Source: Ostrinia nubilalis
Taxonomy: Eukaryota > Arthropoda > Insecta > Lepidoptera > Crambidae
Assembly: GCF_963855985.1 (NCBI RefSeq)
Contig: NC_087118.1
Span: forward strand, 3,782,001-3,846,000
Length of the DNA: 64,000 nt
Direction: 5' to 3'
Below are positions 30,509 through 40,029 of this stretch, one piece after another (positions within the stretch are counted from its first letter, which is position 1; each line of letters opens with the position of its first letter). Under the pieces are notes generated by a model. It did not search any database and was not told the DNA's origin. It saw nothing but the letters and a program-made list of their open reading frames with translations. The position numbers were made by a program, and so were the translations under genes.

Positions 30509-31087
30509 TGTCAGATAGTCGGGCATCTTGATGTGTTAATTATACTTTTATCACTATAAAGGGGGTTATATAAAAACATTTATCATATTTTAAATACTTT
30601 AATCAAAAGGACAAAATATAAACATTCAAACTAGATAATATGTAGGTATGTATTTAATTTATATTTCTATATAAATCAACCAAAATAGCAATGAATAGTT
30701 ATATCTTATTAATACATAACTTTAATTATGATGTATATAAGCTTTTATCGATAATCAAAATAATAAATATAGCAATAATTACTCATAGTAACAGCATAAC
30801 AGCATGTACTTACATTTATTGTGGCAGCACAACATTTAGACGTCCGTCCTCTCCAAGAGCCGGCACACTAATGCCCGCTTGCTTGTGCAACACCGATATT
30901 TATAAACTCTCCCCACCACTAGTCAAGCGCTCCGGTCGAGACCGGTTGCGTATCTCTGGTTTTGCACAAGCAAGCGTGCGGCGTAAAATATGCAATATGT
31001 ATTATTTTAGTGTTAAAATTAAATAATGTTTTAAAAAAATAAATAATCAACAATAATAAATATCTATAATATCATAAAACGCTGACA
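30509..31087 (-). repeat. 3' LTR of element C (left end)
   Basis: 579 bp. On the minus strand it starts TGTCAGCGTTTTATGATATT and ends GACTATCTGACA. It appears identical to 36769-37347. Confidence 0.92.
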
Positions 31088-31189
31088 GTCGGCCATCCTA
31101 GAAAAGGCATGACCTCATGCATCTTACAGGTTTACATCATGATTACTTATTATACTCTGATTACTAGTACAATGTTTCATAGAATAGGA
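31088..31189 (-). other. Region next to the 3' LTR of C, weak polypurine tract
   Basis: The bases just upstream of the 3' LTR on the minus strand (TTTCTAGGATGGCCGAC) are not a good purine run, which is unusual beside an otherwise intact element. The functional tract may be elsewhere. Confidence 0.4.
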
Positions 31190-31425
31190 CCCTTCTGTCC
31201 ATTTGGTGACATTGGGACCCTTCTGTCCCTTTGTCGCATCAGGACCCTTCTGTCCAGTTGGTGACATTGGGACCCTTCTGTCCCTTTGTCGCTTCAGGAC
31301 CCTTCTGTCCAGTTGGTGACATTGGGACCCTTCAGTCCCTTTGTCGCATCAGGACCCTTCTGTCCCTTTTATAGCAATAGGACCTTTTGTCCATTTTGTG
31401 GCATTAGGACCCTTCTGTCCTTTGC
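31190..31425. repeat. Minisatellite in the 3' region of element C
   Basis: The word GGACCCTTCTGTCC recurs about nine times, alternating spacers CAGTTGGTGACATTG and CTTTGTCGCATCA, giving a period of about 27-28 bp and a double unit of about 55 bp. It lies between the pol stop and the 3' LTR on the minus strand. Confidence 0.9.
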
Positions 31426-31530
31426 CAATACATAATTATTTTTACACTTTATCAAATGATCTTAAAATAAGATATAAATCTAGCTTACTTTACCAATTCA
31501 ATCAATCAGACCATTTCAATAAAGATTCAT

Positions 31531-34500
31531 TTATTCTGATTCATTACAAATTTTGTCCGACTCATCAGATTCACTCGATACCTCATTATCGCTATCATGC
31601 GGTCTATTAAAATTCAACCATGGCTGGATTTTATCTACGGCTACTATTGTTGAATAACGTCTGTTACCTTTCTTAGTTATAGGTGTGTCCTCAATTTGAA
31701 ATCGGTCGTTATCAAGAATTTTGATTATCCGGTATGGCCCTTGAAACTTAGGTATTAACTTTCTACTATGTCCCGTGGAAGGTACCTGACGCTCTACTCT
31801 TACCAGGTCTCCGACCTGATACTTTATAGGCTGGGTGCGCTTTTTATCAAACCTGACTTTGTCTTTTCGTTGATTCTTTTCAATGTGTGTACTTATTTCA
31901 TCTCTAATTTCGCTAAGACTTTGATCAGTACTAATTTTAGTAATATCAGTTTCTAATTCAGAGATAATCCTACCTTCACTAGACCCTGTTAATCTTTTTC
32001 CAAATAAAGCTTCAGCTGGTGTGCGATTAATGCCTTTGTTAAATGTGTTGTTAATACCCCACTGTACCTCGGGCAAAATTTCATCCCATTTATTTTCCTT
32101 AACTCTGATAGTTTTTGCAGTTAGTGAGTCAACAATTATTTTGTTATATCGTTCCACCTGCCCGTTTGCTCTAGGAGTGGCAACGGCGTTTAGAACGTGC
32201 TTAATTCCCTTTTCAGACATAAAATGTTTGAAATTATCACTGGTGAATGAGGTTCCCCTGTCAGAAATAATTCTTCGAGGGATTCCGAAAATTCCAAAGT
32301 ATTCTTGGAGGACCTTTATACTAGTCTGAGACTTTGTATTCCTAACGGGTTTAAGATAAATGTATCGAGTAAACGCATCAATTATCACAAGGATATACAT
32401 ATTTCCCTTGGCACTACGAATAAAAGGGCCGGTGTGGTCGATGTGGATCGTGTCAAAAGGTTCCGCTATTTTTGGCACTGGATGAAGAAAACCAGGTTTT
32501 TTCCCAGTTGTTGATTTTGAATACGCACATTCTAAGCACGAGTTTACATATTTCTTTACAAAATGTCTCATTTTTGGGAACCAGTAGGTAGACTTTATTT
32601 TTTCCAACGTTTTTTCAAAAGCAAAGTGGCCAATGTCATCGTGACTCTGTTTTACAATTTGCCAGCGAACACCTTTTGGCACGACCCATCGATCGCCTTC
32701 AGGAGTTACACGAAACAATTTACCATTCTTAATTTTGAAGTTTGCCTTTATGTCGACCATATTATCGAGCTCGGGATCTTTGAGAATACCCATTATCCTT
32801 TGTACGGTGTCATCTGCACTCTGTACGGTGGTAAGCCAATTATAATCGGTTACAGAGAGAACATTTAGAGTCGATGGAATGGGATTTCGACTTAATGCGT
32901 CAACGTGAAGCATTGACGCGCCGGGTCTATATTCGATGACAAAATTAAATTCCTGTAATTGTTCCCACCATCGAGCGACACGGGGAAGCATATCCTTCTT
33001 TTGGAATGTGGCTTTGAGGGAATTACAATCTGTGACTATCTTAAAAGGGATACCGACCAGGTATACTCGAAATTTCTGTAGTGCGGATACTACTGCTAAC
33101 GTTTCCAAATCATACGAAGAGTAATTTTGTTCTTCGGGAGTAGTTTGCTTACTAAAATATGCCACAGGCCGTAAAACATTGTTGTCCTTTTGTAACAAAA
33201 TTCCTGCTATTCCGAATTTAGACGCATCGGTATGTAATTCCGTTTCGGCATTTGGGTTATATAGTGCTAACGTAGGTTTTTGTATTAGCTCGTTTTTTAA
33301 TGTGTTAAAGGCTGCCTCCTGTTCAGTACCCCATACCCATGAGACATTGTTCTTTAAGAGATGTGTCAAAGGTTTTGCTATTATTGAAAATTTAGGCACA
33401 AATCTTCGGAAAAAACTTGCCAAACCCAAGAACTGGCGAATATTGTGCTGATTTTGAGGTGTTGGATAGTGTTTGATTGCCTCAATCTTTTTACTACCAG
33501 GCTGAATGCCATTCTCGGAAACTTCAAACCCCAAAAAGTCAACTGTACGTTTGAAGAAATAACATTTTGATGGTTTTAGCGATAATCCTGCATCTTTAAA
33601 CAGTTGTAATACAAATTTCAGTCGGGACATGCCTTCTGCAATACTTTTGGAAGGAATAATGATATCGTCTAAATATGCCAGTGCCTCACCGTGACGAGCG
33701 TTTCCCAAGATTTGATTCATTAGGCGTTGAAAAGTAGCGGGCGCGTTAGCAAGCCCGAAAGGCATTCGATTGAATTCGTAATGCCCATCGGGTGTTACGA
33801 ATGCTGTTTTGGGCTTGTCATCCTCCCGGATAGGCACCTGGTAGTACCCTGATGCCAAGTCCAAGGTTGTGAAAAATGAATTACCAGCCAAAATGTCTAA
33901 CTGATCGTCAATGAGAGGCATAGGGTATTTTTCTTTTACAGTTTTTCTGTTTAGAGCCCTATAATCAATGCAAAGGCGAATTTCCCCGGTTTTTTTGCGT
34001 ACAAGTACTATGGGGCTTGCATAAGGTGAAGTCGAGGGACGTATAATGTCATTGTCAAGTAATTCACTGACTATTTCCCGAACCTTTTCCTTTTCGCTTA
34101 TGGCAAGTCTATACGGCCGGTAGACTATAGGTTGGTCGTCTTGCAAAACTATTTTCATTTGTTCTACTGATGTACAACCTAACTCAGAGAGTTCAAAAGC
34201 AAAACAGTCGCGATACTCATTCAACAATGTTAAGAGTTGCTGTTTTTCTTCATCGGATAGATCATTATCTATGTTCAAATCCGCGATTGTAATAGGATTT
34301 GATTTGTATGCTGATACATTCATGACGTTCAAAGCTTTAGTGGTAACATCTTCATGAGCTACATGTCCACGAGCAATTAGGAAGCCCTGTTCTAATGTGA
34401 ATTTCAATGATGGAGAACAACTCGCAACAATTTGACCCTGGCCTTTAGTTATGTTAAATAACCCGGATGAAACAGAGTACGGAATATCATTTTTGAGACG

Positions 34501-36693
34501 TAAACTTCCTTCAATATATATTTCTCCATTAAAATCTGGATTATCTGTACAAACTTCGATAATAGTTAAGCCTGAAATCTGGACTACGTTTTTACAGAAC
34601 AACTTGACTTTATGGATTGGAGTTGAAGGTAATTCCAAACTTGTTATTTCCAAAGAGTCACTTGTTTTTCTAATGACTATATGTGGTTGCTCTGTAAAAG
34701 TTTGGCCAATCATCAAGGGAACATGCATGGCCGTATCCGGGACTATAACAAGATCTAAGTGTGCTGCTACTCCATCGACTACAATCTGTACTTTATGGCT
34801 TCCTAAGGCTTTTACCATGGAATTGCCAAATCCTCTCAGTACGGGCAAGTCTGTCGTAGTAAAGTGGGTGTTAAATCTTTTGAACTCACTTAATTTAATC
34901 ATTGAGCACTCGCTACCGAAGTCAATGAAAGCCGGTATCGCTATTCCATTAACTAGAGCACATTTAAAATATTTTTGATTCGCACCAAGATCTACCGAAT
35001 CGTTTGATATCATCTCTATCTCGTTACTAGCTACCCGTAAGACAGTTTTATCTGGTATTGGTCGTTTTGAATAACATTGTTCAGTCTCATGGCCAATTTT
35101 ACTACATTTCCCGCATTTTTTTAAGGGAACCGTGCATTGCGCCAGTAAGTGACCTTCTTGCTTGCAATTTAAACAACGTTTGTTAAATGGTCTGGGTTGA
35201 GAATCCTGATTTTTATTTAAGGGAAGTTTACCTACTTTACGATCATTAGAAGGTTTAACGTGTCTCGCATTACGTAAGTATGATAAAAGTTTATCTGGGT
35301 CATCGAACTTTACTGCCTCGGCACCTAGCCTTATGGACCTATCGTCAATGCCATGTAGGATACATTCTACCGCCTTAGTGCCTACAATACCGCATCTGTT
35401 TAGCAGGCCTATTTTCTCATAGTAATATTCTTCTAAAGAATCACCGAATCGCGCTCGCTTAGCTAACATATCGCTTAGCATTTGGCCGTAATTTTCTTCA
35501 GACGGAAATGCAGAGATCAGTTTCTTTTGCCATTCGTCCCAAGAGTAAAGAACAGTAGATAACCCCTCATACCATCGCTGAGCGACGCCACGTAATTTGG
35601 GTAATGCAAAGTGAATTATTTGTTTTTCTGTCCAACCGTAAATACTAGCACACTCATTGACTTTATGTAACCACATGACCATCGTCTGTTCCTTTCTCCT
35701 GGGATCGAATTCCGGTACCGTATTGTTCATAGGGCCCAATTTATCCAATGAATCGGTCTGATTAATTGACTTTAGCACTTGTACTATTTGAGAGATATTA
35801 TCTAACGTAAAGGTACATGGAATTGACTCACTATCGCTTAAACGAAAAGGGAGCTTACTTGGTTGGCTGGTCGACACACCGTCTCGAAGACTAGGCGACT
35901 GGTCGGCGTGCAGGCGGCGTGGCTCGTCGCGATGACTGCGCGACCGCTCATCACTCTGGTCGTGTGGCTCGATGCGGTGGCTACTCGATCGCTTGCGGTG
36001 ACTGCGCGACCGCTCGTCACGGCGATGCGCCTCGCCGTGGCGACTGGGCGACCGCTCATGACGCTGGTCGTGTGGCTCGTTGTGGTGGCTGCTCGACCGC
36101 TTGCGGAGACTGCGCGACCGCTCGTCACGGCGATGCGCCTCGCCGTGGCGACTGGGCGACCGCTCATGACGCTGGTCGTGTGACTCGTTGTGGTGGCTAC
36201 TCGACCGCTCGTGGCGACTGCGCGACCGCTCGTCACGGCGACTGCACGACCGCTCATCACGGCGACGCACCCCGCCGTGGCGACTGCGCGACCGCTCGTC
36301 ACGGCGATGCGCTTCATCGTGGCGACTGCGTGACCACTTGTCACGGCATTGCGCCCCGCCGTGGCGACTGCGTGACCGCATGTCACGGCGACCGCACTCC
36401 CCGTCGTGGCGGCTGTGCGATCGCTCGTCATGGCGACCGCGCTCCTCGATGTGGTGACTGCGCGACAGTTTGTCACGCTGGATGCGTTGTTGGTAAGAAC
36501 CAACATCGGGTGTCTTCAACACAGGGCTTGGACTAGCCCTGTCTATCTGCTCAGGCGGACGCGAATTTGATCGCGCCCGTGGTGATGCAAGAGGCTGGTT
36601 CATTTTCTGGAAAAATTCAAAAACCTTTACGCAGTGTGTCCGTTCGACACAGCAAACGGTCATTTCGTTCGTTCGTTCGAAATGACCGGTCAT
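31531..36693 (-). CDS. Gag-Pol polyprotein of element C with RS-domain Gag
   Basis: 1,720 codons. The first ATG is at 36693; MNQPLASPRARSN at residue 31 (ATG at 36603) has a better context and follows a TTTTTCCAG acceptor-like site. Residues about 72-270 are an arginine-serine-rich domain with RSRSRH and DERSRS motifs, partly two copies of a 36-37-residue unit. The capsid region lies around 325-480 (AQRWYEGLSTVLYSW). Two CCHC knuckles follow: CLNCKQEGHLLAQC (507-520) and CGKCSKIGHETEQC (527-540). The protease motif is FIDFGSECSMI (about 589-599), with F where T or S is usual. RT runs about 850-1060 with AYLDDIII (1006-1013). RNase H runs about 1150-1265 (HTDASKFG). Integrase has an HHCC finger ending CLECA (about 1386-1390) and catalytic D1419, D1478, E1514. 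The tail is acidic. Gag and Pol share one frame with no stop or shift between them. Confidence 0.92.
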   Translation of the reverse strand: MTGHFERTNEMTVCCVERTHCVKVFEFFQKMNQPLASPRARSNSRPPEQIDRASPSPVLKTPDVGSYQQRIQRDKLSRSHHIEERGRHDERSHSRHDGECGRRDMRSRSRHGGAQCRDKWSRSRHDEAHRRDERSRSRHGGVRRRDERSCSRRDERSRSRHERSSSHHNESHDQRHERSPSRHGEAHRRDERSRSLRKRSSSHHNEPHDQRHERSPSRHGEAHRRDERSRSHRKRSSSHRIEPHDQSDERSRSHRDEPRRLHADQSPSLRDGVSTSQPSKLPFRLSDSESIPCTFTLDNISQIVQVLKSINQTDSLDKLGPMNNTVPEFDPRRKEQTMVMWLHKVNECASIYGWTEKQIIHFALPKLRGVAQRWYEGLSTVLYSWDEWQKKLISAFPSEENYGQMLSDMLAKRARFGDSLEEYYYEKIGLLNRCGIVGTKAVECILHGIDDRSIRLGAEAVKFDDPDKLLSYLRNARHVKPSNDRKVGKLPLNKNQDSQPRPFNKRCLNCKQEGHLLAQCTVPLKKCGKCSKIGHETEQCYSKRPIPDKTVLRVASNEIEMISNDSVDLGANQKYFKCALVNGIAIPAFIDFGSECSMIKLSEFKRFNTHFTTTDLPVLRGFGNSMVKALGSHKVQIVVDGVAAHLDLVIVPDTAMHVPLMIGQTFTEQPHIVIRKTSDSLEITSLELPSTPIHKVKLFCKNVVQISGLTIIEVCTDNPDFNGEIYIEGSLRLKNDIPYSVSSGLFNITKGQGQIVASCSPSLKFTLEQGFLIARGHVAHEDVTTKALNVMNVSAYKSNPITIADLNIDNDLSDEEKQQLLTLLNEYRDCFAFELSELGCTSVEQMKIVLQDDQPIVYRPYRLAISEKEKVREIVSELLDNDIIRPSTSPYASPIVLVRKKTGEIRLCIDYRALNRKTVKEKYPMPLIDDQLDILAGNSFFTTLDLASGYYQVPIREDDKPKTAFVTPDGHYEFNRMPFGLANAPATFQRLMNQILGNARHGEALAYLDDIIIPSKSIAEGMSRLKFVLQLFKDAGLSLKPSKCYFFKRTVDFLGFEVSENGIQPGSKKIEAIKHYPTPQNQHNIRQFLGLASFFRRFVPKFSIIAKPLTHLLKNNVSWVWGTEQEAAFNTLKNELIQKPTLALYNPNAETELHTDASKFGIAGILLQKDNNVLRPVAYFSKQTTPEEQNYSSYDLETLAVVSALQKFRVYLVGIPFKIVTDCNSLKATFQKKDMLPRVARWWEQLQEFNFVIEYRPGASMLHVDALSRNPIPSTLNVLSVTDYNWLTTVQSADDTVQRIMGILKDPELDNMVDIKANFKIKNGKLFRVTPEGDRWVVPKGVRWQIVKQSHDDIGHFAFEKTLEKIKSTYWFPKMRHFVKKYVNSCLECAYSKSTTGKKPGFLHPVPKIAEPFDTIHIDHTGPFIRSAKGNMYILVIIDAFTRYIYLKPVRNTKSQTSIKVLQEYFGIFGIPRRIISDRGTSFTSDNFKHFMSEKGIKHVLNAVATPRANGQVERYNKIIVDSLTAKTIRVKENKWDEILPEVQWGINNTFNKGINRTPAEALFGKRLTGSSEGRIISELETDITKISTDQSLSEIRDEISTHIEKNQRKDKVRFDKKRTQPIKYQVGDLVRVERQVPSTGHSRKLIPKFQGPYRIIKILDNDRFQIEDTPITKKGNRRYSTIVAVDKIQPWLNFNRPHDSDNEVSSESDESDKICNESE
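35880..36490 (-). repeat. Internal repeats encoding the RS domain of element C Gag
   Basis: Units built on GCGACTGNGCGACCGCTCGT and a longer unit of about 110 bp recur (for example 36000-36110 versus 36120-36230). They encode DERSRSRH-type peptides on the minus strand. All six frames stay fairly open because the repeat lacks stop codons, so the plus-strand frames here are artefacts. Confidence 0.85.
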
Positions 36694-36734
36694 TTAGTAA
36701 AAAAAATAAAAATAAGCGAACTTGGGAGAAAAAG

Positions 36735-36768
36735 AAAAAAAATAGCAATTTCGATCCCACTTCTGAAA
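36735..36768 (-). promoter_or_regulatory. Possible primer-binding site of element C
   Basis: Reading leftward from the 5' LTR, the sequence TTTCAGAAGTGGGATCGAA contains TCAGAAGTGGGAT, which matches the complement of the acceptor-arm end of leucine tRNAs. It is offset from the exact CCA position, so the assignment is tentative. Confidence 0.45.
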
Positions 36769-37347
36769 TGTCAGATAGTCGGGCATCTTGATGTGTTAAT
36801 TATACTTTTATCACTATAAAGGGGGTTATATAAAAACATTTATCATATTTTAAATACTTTAATCAAAAGGACAAAATATAAACATTCAAACTAGATAATA
36901 TGTAGGTATGTATTTAATTTATATTTCTATATAAATCAACCAAAATAGCAATGAATAGTTATATCTTATTAATACATAACTTTAATTATGATGTATATAA
37001 GCTTTTATCGATAATCAAAATAATAAATATAGCAATAATTACTCATAGTAACAGCATAACAGCATGTACTTACATTTATTGTGGCAGCACAACATTTAGA
37101 CGTCCGTCCTCTCCAAGAGCCGGCACACTAATGCCCGCTTGCTTGTGCAACACCGATATTTATAAACTCTCCCCACCACTAGTCAAGCGCTCCGGTCGAG
37201 ACCGGTTGCGTATCTCTGGTTTTGCACAAGCAAGCGTGCGGCGTAAAATATGCAATATGTATTATTTTAGTGTTAAAATTAAATAATGTTTTAAAAAAAT
37301 AAATAATCAACAATAATAAATATCTATAATATCATAAAACGCTGACA
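36769..37347 (-). repeat. 5' LTR of element C (right end)
   Basis: 579 bp, same sequence as the left LTR. It carries the promoter used for the gag-pol transcript, which runs leftward. Confidence 0.92.
37075..37240 (-). promoter_or_regulatory. LTR promoter of C: TATA in a hairpin loop, AATAAA downstream
   Basis: On the minus strand TTTATAAATATCGG (about 37166-37153) is a TATA element. It lies between a perfect 15-bp inverted repeat: CGCTTGCTTGTGCAA (plus, 37136-37150) and its reverse complement (37222-37236). AATAAA follows on the minus strand at 37080-37075. U3, R and U5 boundaries are therefore packed into about 150 bp. The same arrangement is in the other LTR at 30815-30980. Confidence 0.65.
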
Positions 37348-37434
37348 CTTTTGATGTATAACACATATTTTTAATAATGGTAATAAATTTTTAGGACAGT
37401 TTTTTTACGCTCCTGAAAAGTTGGCATTTTTCAC

Positions 37435-37704
37435 TTGCGTACTTATTCCAGGAAGGGTGCGAAATCAGATAACGAGACTTATGCGGGAATCCTTAAAAAA
37501 TCTACACATCATGAAGTGCCAAAAGAATTAAGTGACATTAATCACAGCCAACAAAATACCACAAGTGTTATCAATCACAGTCAACAAACTACCACAGTAG
37601 AACAGATACTGATCAAGCAATCTGAGAAGATAGACCTCCTCCTCCAACAAATTAGCACATTGCTTAGTCTCCTCACTGCCATCATCCCTAAGCTTACAAA
37701 ATAA
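37435..37704 (+). pseudogene. ORF1 C-terminal fragment of the Jockey-like LINE
   Basis: About 89 codons, beginning without a true start and ending two codons before ORF2. The text includes SDNETYAGILKKS and a glutamine-rich, coiled-coil-like KQSEKIDLLLQQISTLLSLL end, as in the C-terminus of Jockey-type ORF1 proteins. The zinc-knuckle region is lost with the truncated 5' end. Confidence 0.65.
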
Positions 37705-37707
37705 GAA

Positions 37708-38957
37708 ATGGCGTCACTTAGGGTAGCAACGTGGAATATAAATGGACTATCTTCTAACATAAATGAGCTTGAAGCAATAATTATCTCCAACAAACTTGAT
37801 GCAGTGCTGATTTCTGAGTCGCACGCTACTAGTAGAAGTTCCTTCCGTCTGAAAGGATTTCAAATATACTGTACCCCCCACCCAGATGGCGGCGCTCATG
37901 CTGGGTCTGCACTGGTGATTAAGTCGAGCCTGAAGCATTGCCTCCTCGAAGCTTACTCAACTGACCACCTGCAGGCCACCACCATCGGACTGGAAGACCG
38001 TGCAGGCCCTATTGTCCTCTCGGCGATTTACTGCCCGCCTAAATATAACATAACAGACAGTATGTTTTCGAATTACTTTGCAACTCTGGGCAATAGATTC
38101 ATTTCCGGTGGTGACTGGAACGCAAAACACACCTTCTGGGGCTCCAGATTGTCTGTTGCCAGAGGAAGGCAGCTGAAGAGTTGTATCGATCGATGCCATT
38201 GCTACCCATTTTCATCCGGAAAACCTACTTACTGGCCCACTGACCCAAGAAAGCTACCAGATCTGCTCGATTTCTTTGTGACTAAAGGGTTGAGTCATGT
38301 CTTCCTCGATATAGAGTCCAGTTTGGACGGATCATCGGATCATACCCCAGTGATCTTAACTGTGTCCACAACCGTAGTAGATCGTGAAGGACCAATATTA
38401 TTACACAACGGGAAAACTGACTGGGAAGGTTTTCGTGCATCTCTTAACGAGCACATAAACCTGAAGATTCCACTAAAGACAAGTGAGGATGTTGAGGAAG
38501 CCTGTAGACATGTCACGGTTGCTATTCAGGTAGCAGCATGGAAAAACACCCCATTGGCCAACAAAGCATTAGATTCCATGACAATGCAGCCTATTGAAAT
38601 TAAAAAAAGAATAGCCGAGAAGCGGCGTCTGAGACGAGTCTGGCAAATGTCGCGCCATCCCTCTGACAAACTTATGCTCAATAGAGCTATTAAGGACTTA
38701 AAATCAAAGCTGGAAGAACATAAAAATAATAGTGTGAGGAAAACCCTTGAACTAATGTCACCATCTGCACGAGGGGAACATTCGTTGTGGAAGGCCACTA
38801 AACTCCTAAACAGACCCCAACAATCATCCCACCCCATAAGGTGCTCGTCATCCTGGGCGCGAACCGACAAAGACAAAGCAGAGGCTTTTGCCACTCACCT
38901 TGCTCAAGTGTTTAAACCAAATGCAGGTGATGGCAACGAGACTGACCTGGATGACAT
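37708..38957 (+). pseudogene. ORF2 endonuclease domain of the Jockey-like LINE
   Basis: The frame starts MASLRVATWNINGLSSNINE, the APE-type endonuclease N-terminus (asparagine of the first motif). Further motifs are LISESHATS (metal-binding Glu), GGDWNAKHTFWGS (catalytic DxN) and SSDHTPVILT (catalytic SDH). The domain nicks target DNA to prime reverse transcription. After about 415 codons the frame runs into the Tc1-type element, whose first bases add an artefactual ending. ORF1 stop and ORF2 start are separated by only three bases. Confidence 0.88.
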
Positions 38958-39794
38958 ACACTCAGCGGCACGGAATTTGGCCCAAGCCTAAACACCCAGA
39001 TATGAGGCTAAATAGGTGTTGTATACCTAAGTTTCGTGTGACATGTTTACAGAACAGTTTGAACATTAGTCTAACGTCCAATTTGCATGTTCTCTAGAAA
39101 ACGTAAGTCGGACTTCGCGAAGGTATCGGAGAAGTTTTGGTCCTCGAGCTGGTCTTCGAGTATGCAGGTTATGATCCTCCATCCTTCTTCTTATTGTGTG
39201 CTCACTAACATTCACTGGGCTTGCTGTTTGTAAATGCTAGCGTATCTCAAACGTAGTGAGAACCCGATTTCTTGATATTGCAAGCACGATAATCGGTCAT
39301 CGCGCGCTGACATACACCTTAGTTCCCCACTTCTTGGTATTTTTGTGTAAAAGGCGGTCTGGTAATGCCTTTTTAACGTGTATCTTAAGTTTGTACGCCA
39401 TAAATTGAAAGTTTCAGCCATCTCCCGCTGCATACGCCCTTGACTTCTAAGTAACACTATTTGAGCAACTTGAGCTGGAGTAATGGGCATTATTCTCAAA
39501 TTATGGAAACGAGAATAACCCTAAGATTAATTTAAAAACAAAAAACAAAACGCCAAACCCTTACAACATTTAATATCGAATTTAAACCTACCCGTACTCT
39601 TTACGCTCCAACAACGAAATGCGTTTCTAGAGTCAAAAAAGTTAAACAGACGCATTTTTTTATTAATCTATCCTCTTAAATTAACAAAAACAAATGTTCT
39701 GTTAACATGTCACACGAAACTTAGGTATACAACACCTATTTGGCCTCATATCTGGGTGTTTAGGCTTGGGCCAAATTCCGTGCCGCTGAGTGTA
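38957..39794 (-). mobile_element. Tc1-type DNA transposon, deletion derivative
   Basis: The 834-bp element at 38959-39792 is flanked by TA (38957-38958 and 39793-39794) with inverted ends of about 100 bp beginning CACTCAGCGGCACGGAATTT. On the minus strand it retains the N-terminal third of a Tc1-family transposase. The catalytic DDE domain is deleted. The flanking LINE codons meet in frame. Confidence 0.88.
39055..39499 (-). pseudogene. Tc1-like transposase, N-terminal DNA-binding part
   Basis: From about 39,490 the minus strand encodes MPITPAQVAQIVLLRSQGRM and MAETFNLWRTNLRYTLKRHY, a paired helix-turn-helix of the Tc1 type, then SARDDRLS. After a frameshift near 39,225 it continues with TIRRRMEDHNLHTRRPARGP and SREHANWT, which precede the catalytic core in Tc1 transposases. 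The frame then meets deletion, so no DDE residue remains. It could bind ends but not cut. Confidence 0.75.
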
Positions 39795-40029
39795 CTTAAG
39801 CAAGATATCCAACTATGCCTACCTATCAAACCCACATCGCCGAGGGAAATAGCGCGAGAAATAAAACTACTAAATCCTAAAAAGGCACCTGGTTTTGATT
39901 TGATTACCCCGCGTATTCTTAAGGAACTGCCAAGAAAATGTATTGTCTTTCTGACCTGCTTGTTCAACGCAACTTTCAGAACCTCCTGTTATCCAAGTTT
40001 GTGGAAGGTCTCAGAGATTGTAATCCCAA
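39795..40029 (+). pseudogene. ORF2 linker and RT start of the Jockey-like LINE
   Basis: Encodes LKQDIQLCLPIKPTSPREIA, then NPKKAPGFDLITPRILKELP, the conserved RT motif that opens the finger domain (KAPGxDxI). The frame is continuous with the endonuclease across the Tc1-type element. Confidence 0.85.

Larger units (their letters stand above)
30505..37351 (-). mobile_element. Ty3/gypsy retrotransposon C, minus strand, apparently intact
   Basis: The element spans 30509-37347 with identical-looking 579-bp LTRs and the 4-bp duplication CTTT (30505-30508 and 37348-37351). The single gag-pol frame of 1,720 codons is uninterrupted. All catalytic motifs are present apart from an unusual protease active-site residue. 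It is the only complete candidate for an autonomous element in the window. There is no env. Its outstanding feature is an arginine-serine-rich N-terminal Gag extension. Confidence 0.92.

Noticed and set aside
31190..31425. CRISPR array
   Set aside because: Repeats are directly adjacent with only two alternating spacers, there are no cas genes and the context is a eukaryotic retrotransposon 3' UTR.
35863..36536. Several plus-strand open frames opposite the RS-encoding region
   Set aside because: They are antisense shadows. The minus strand encodes the in-frame RS domain of an intact gag-pol; the plus-strand products are repeat artefacts.
30505..37351. An endogenous retrovirus or errantivirus with env
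   Set aside because: No third frame, signal peptide or transmembrane glycoprotein lies between pol and the 3' LTR; that space holds a minisatellite.
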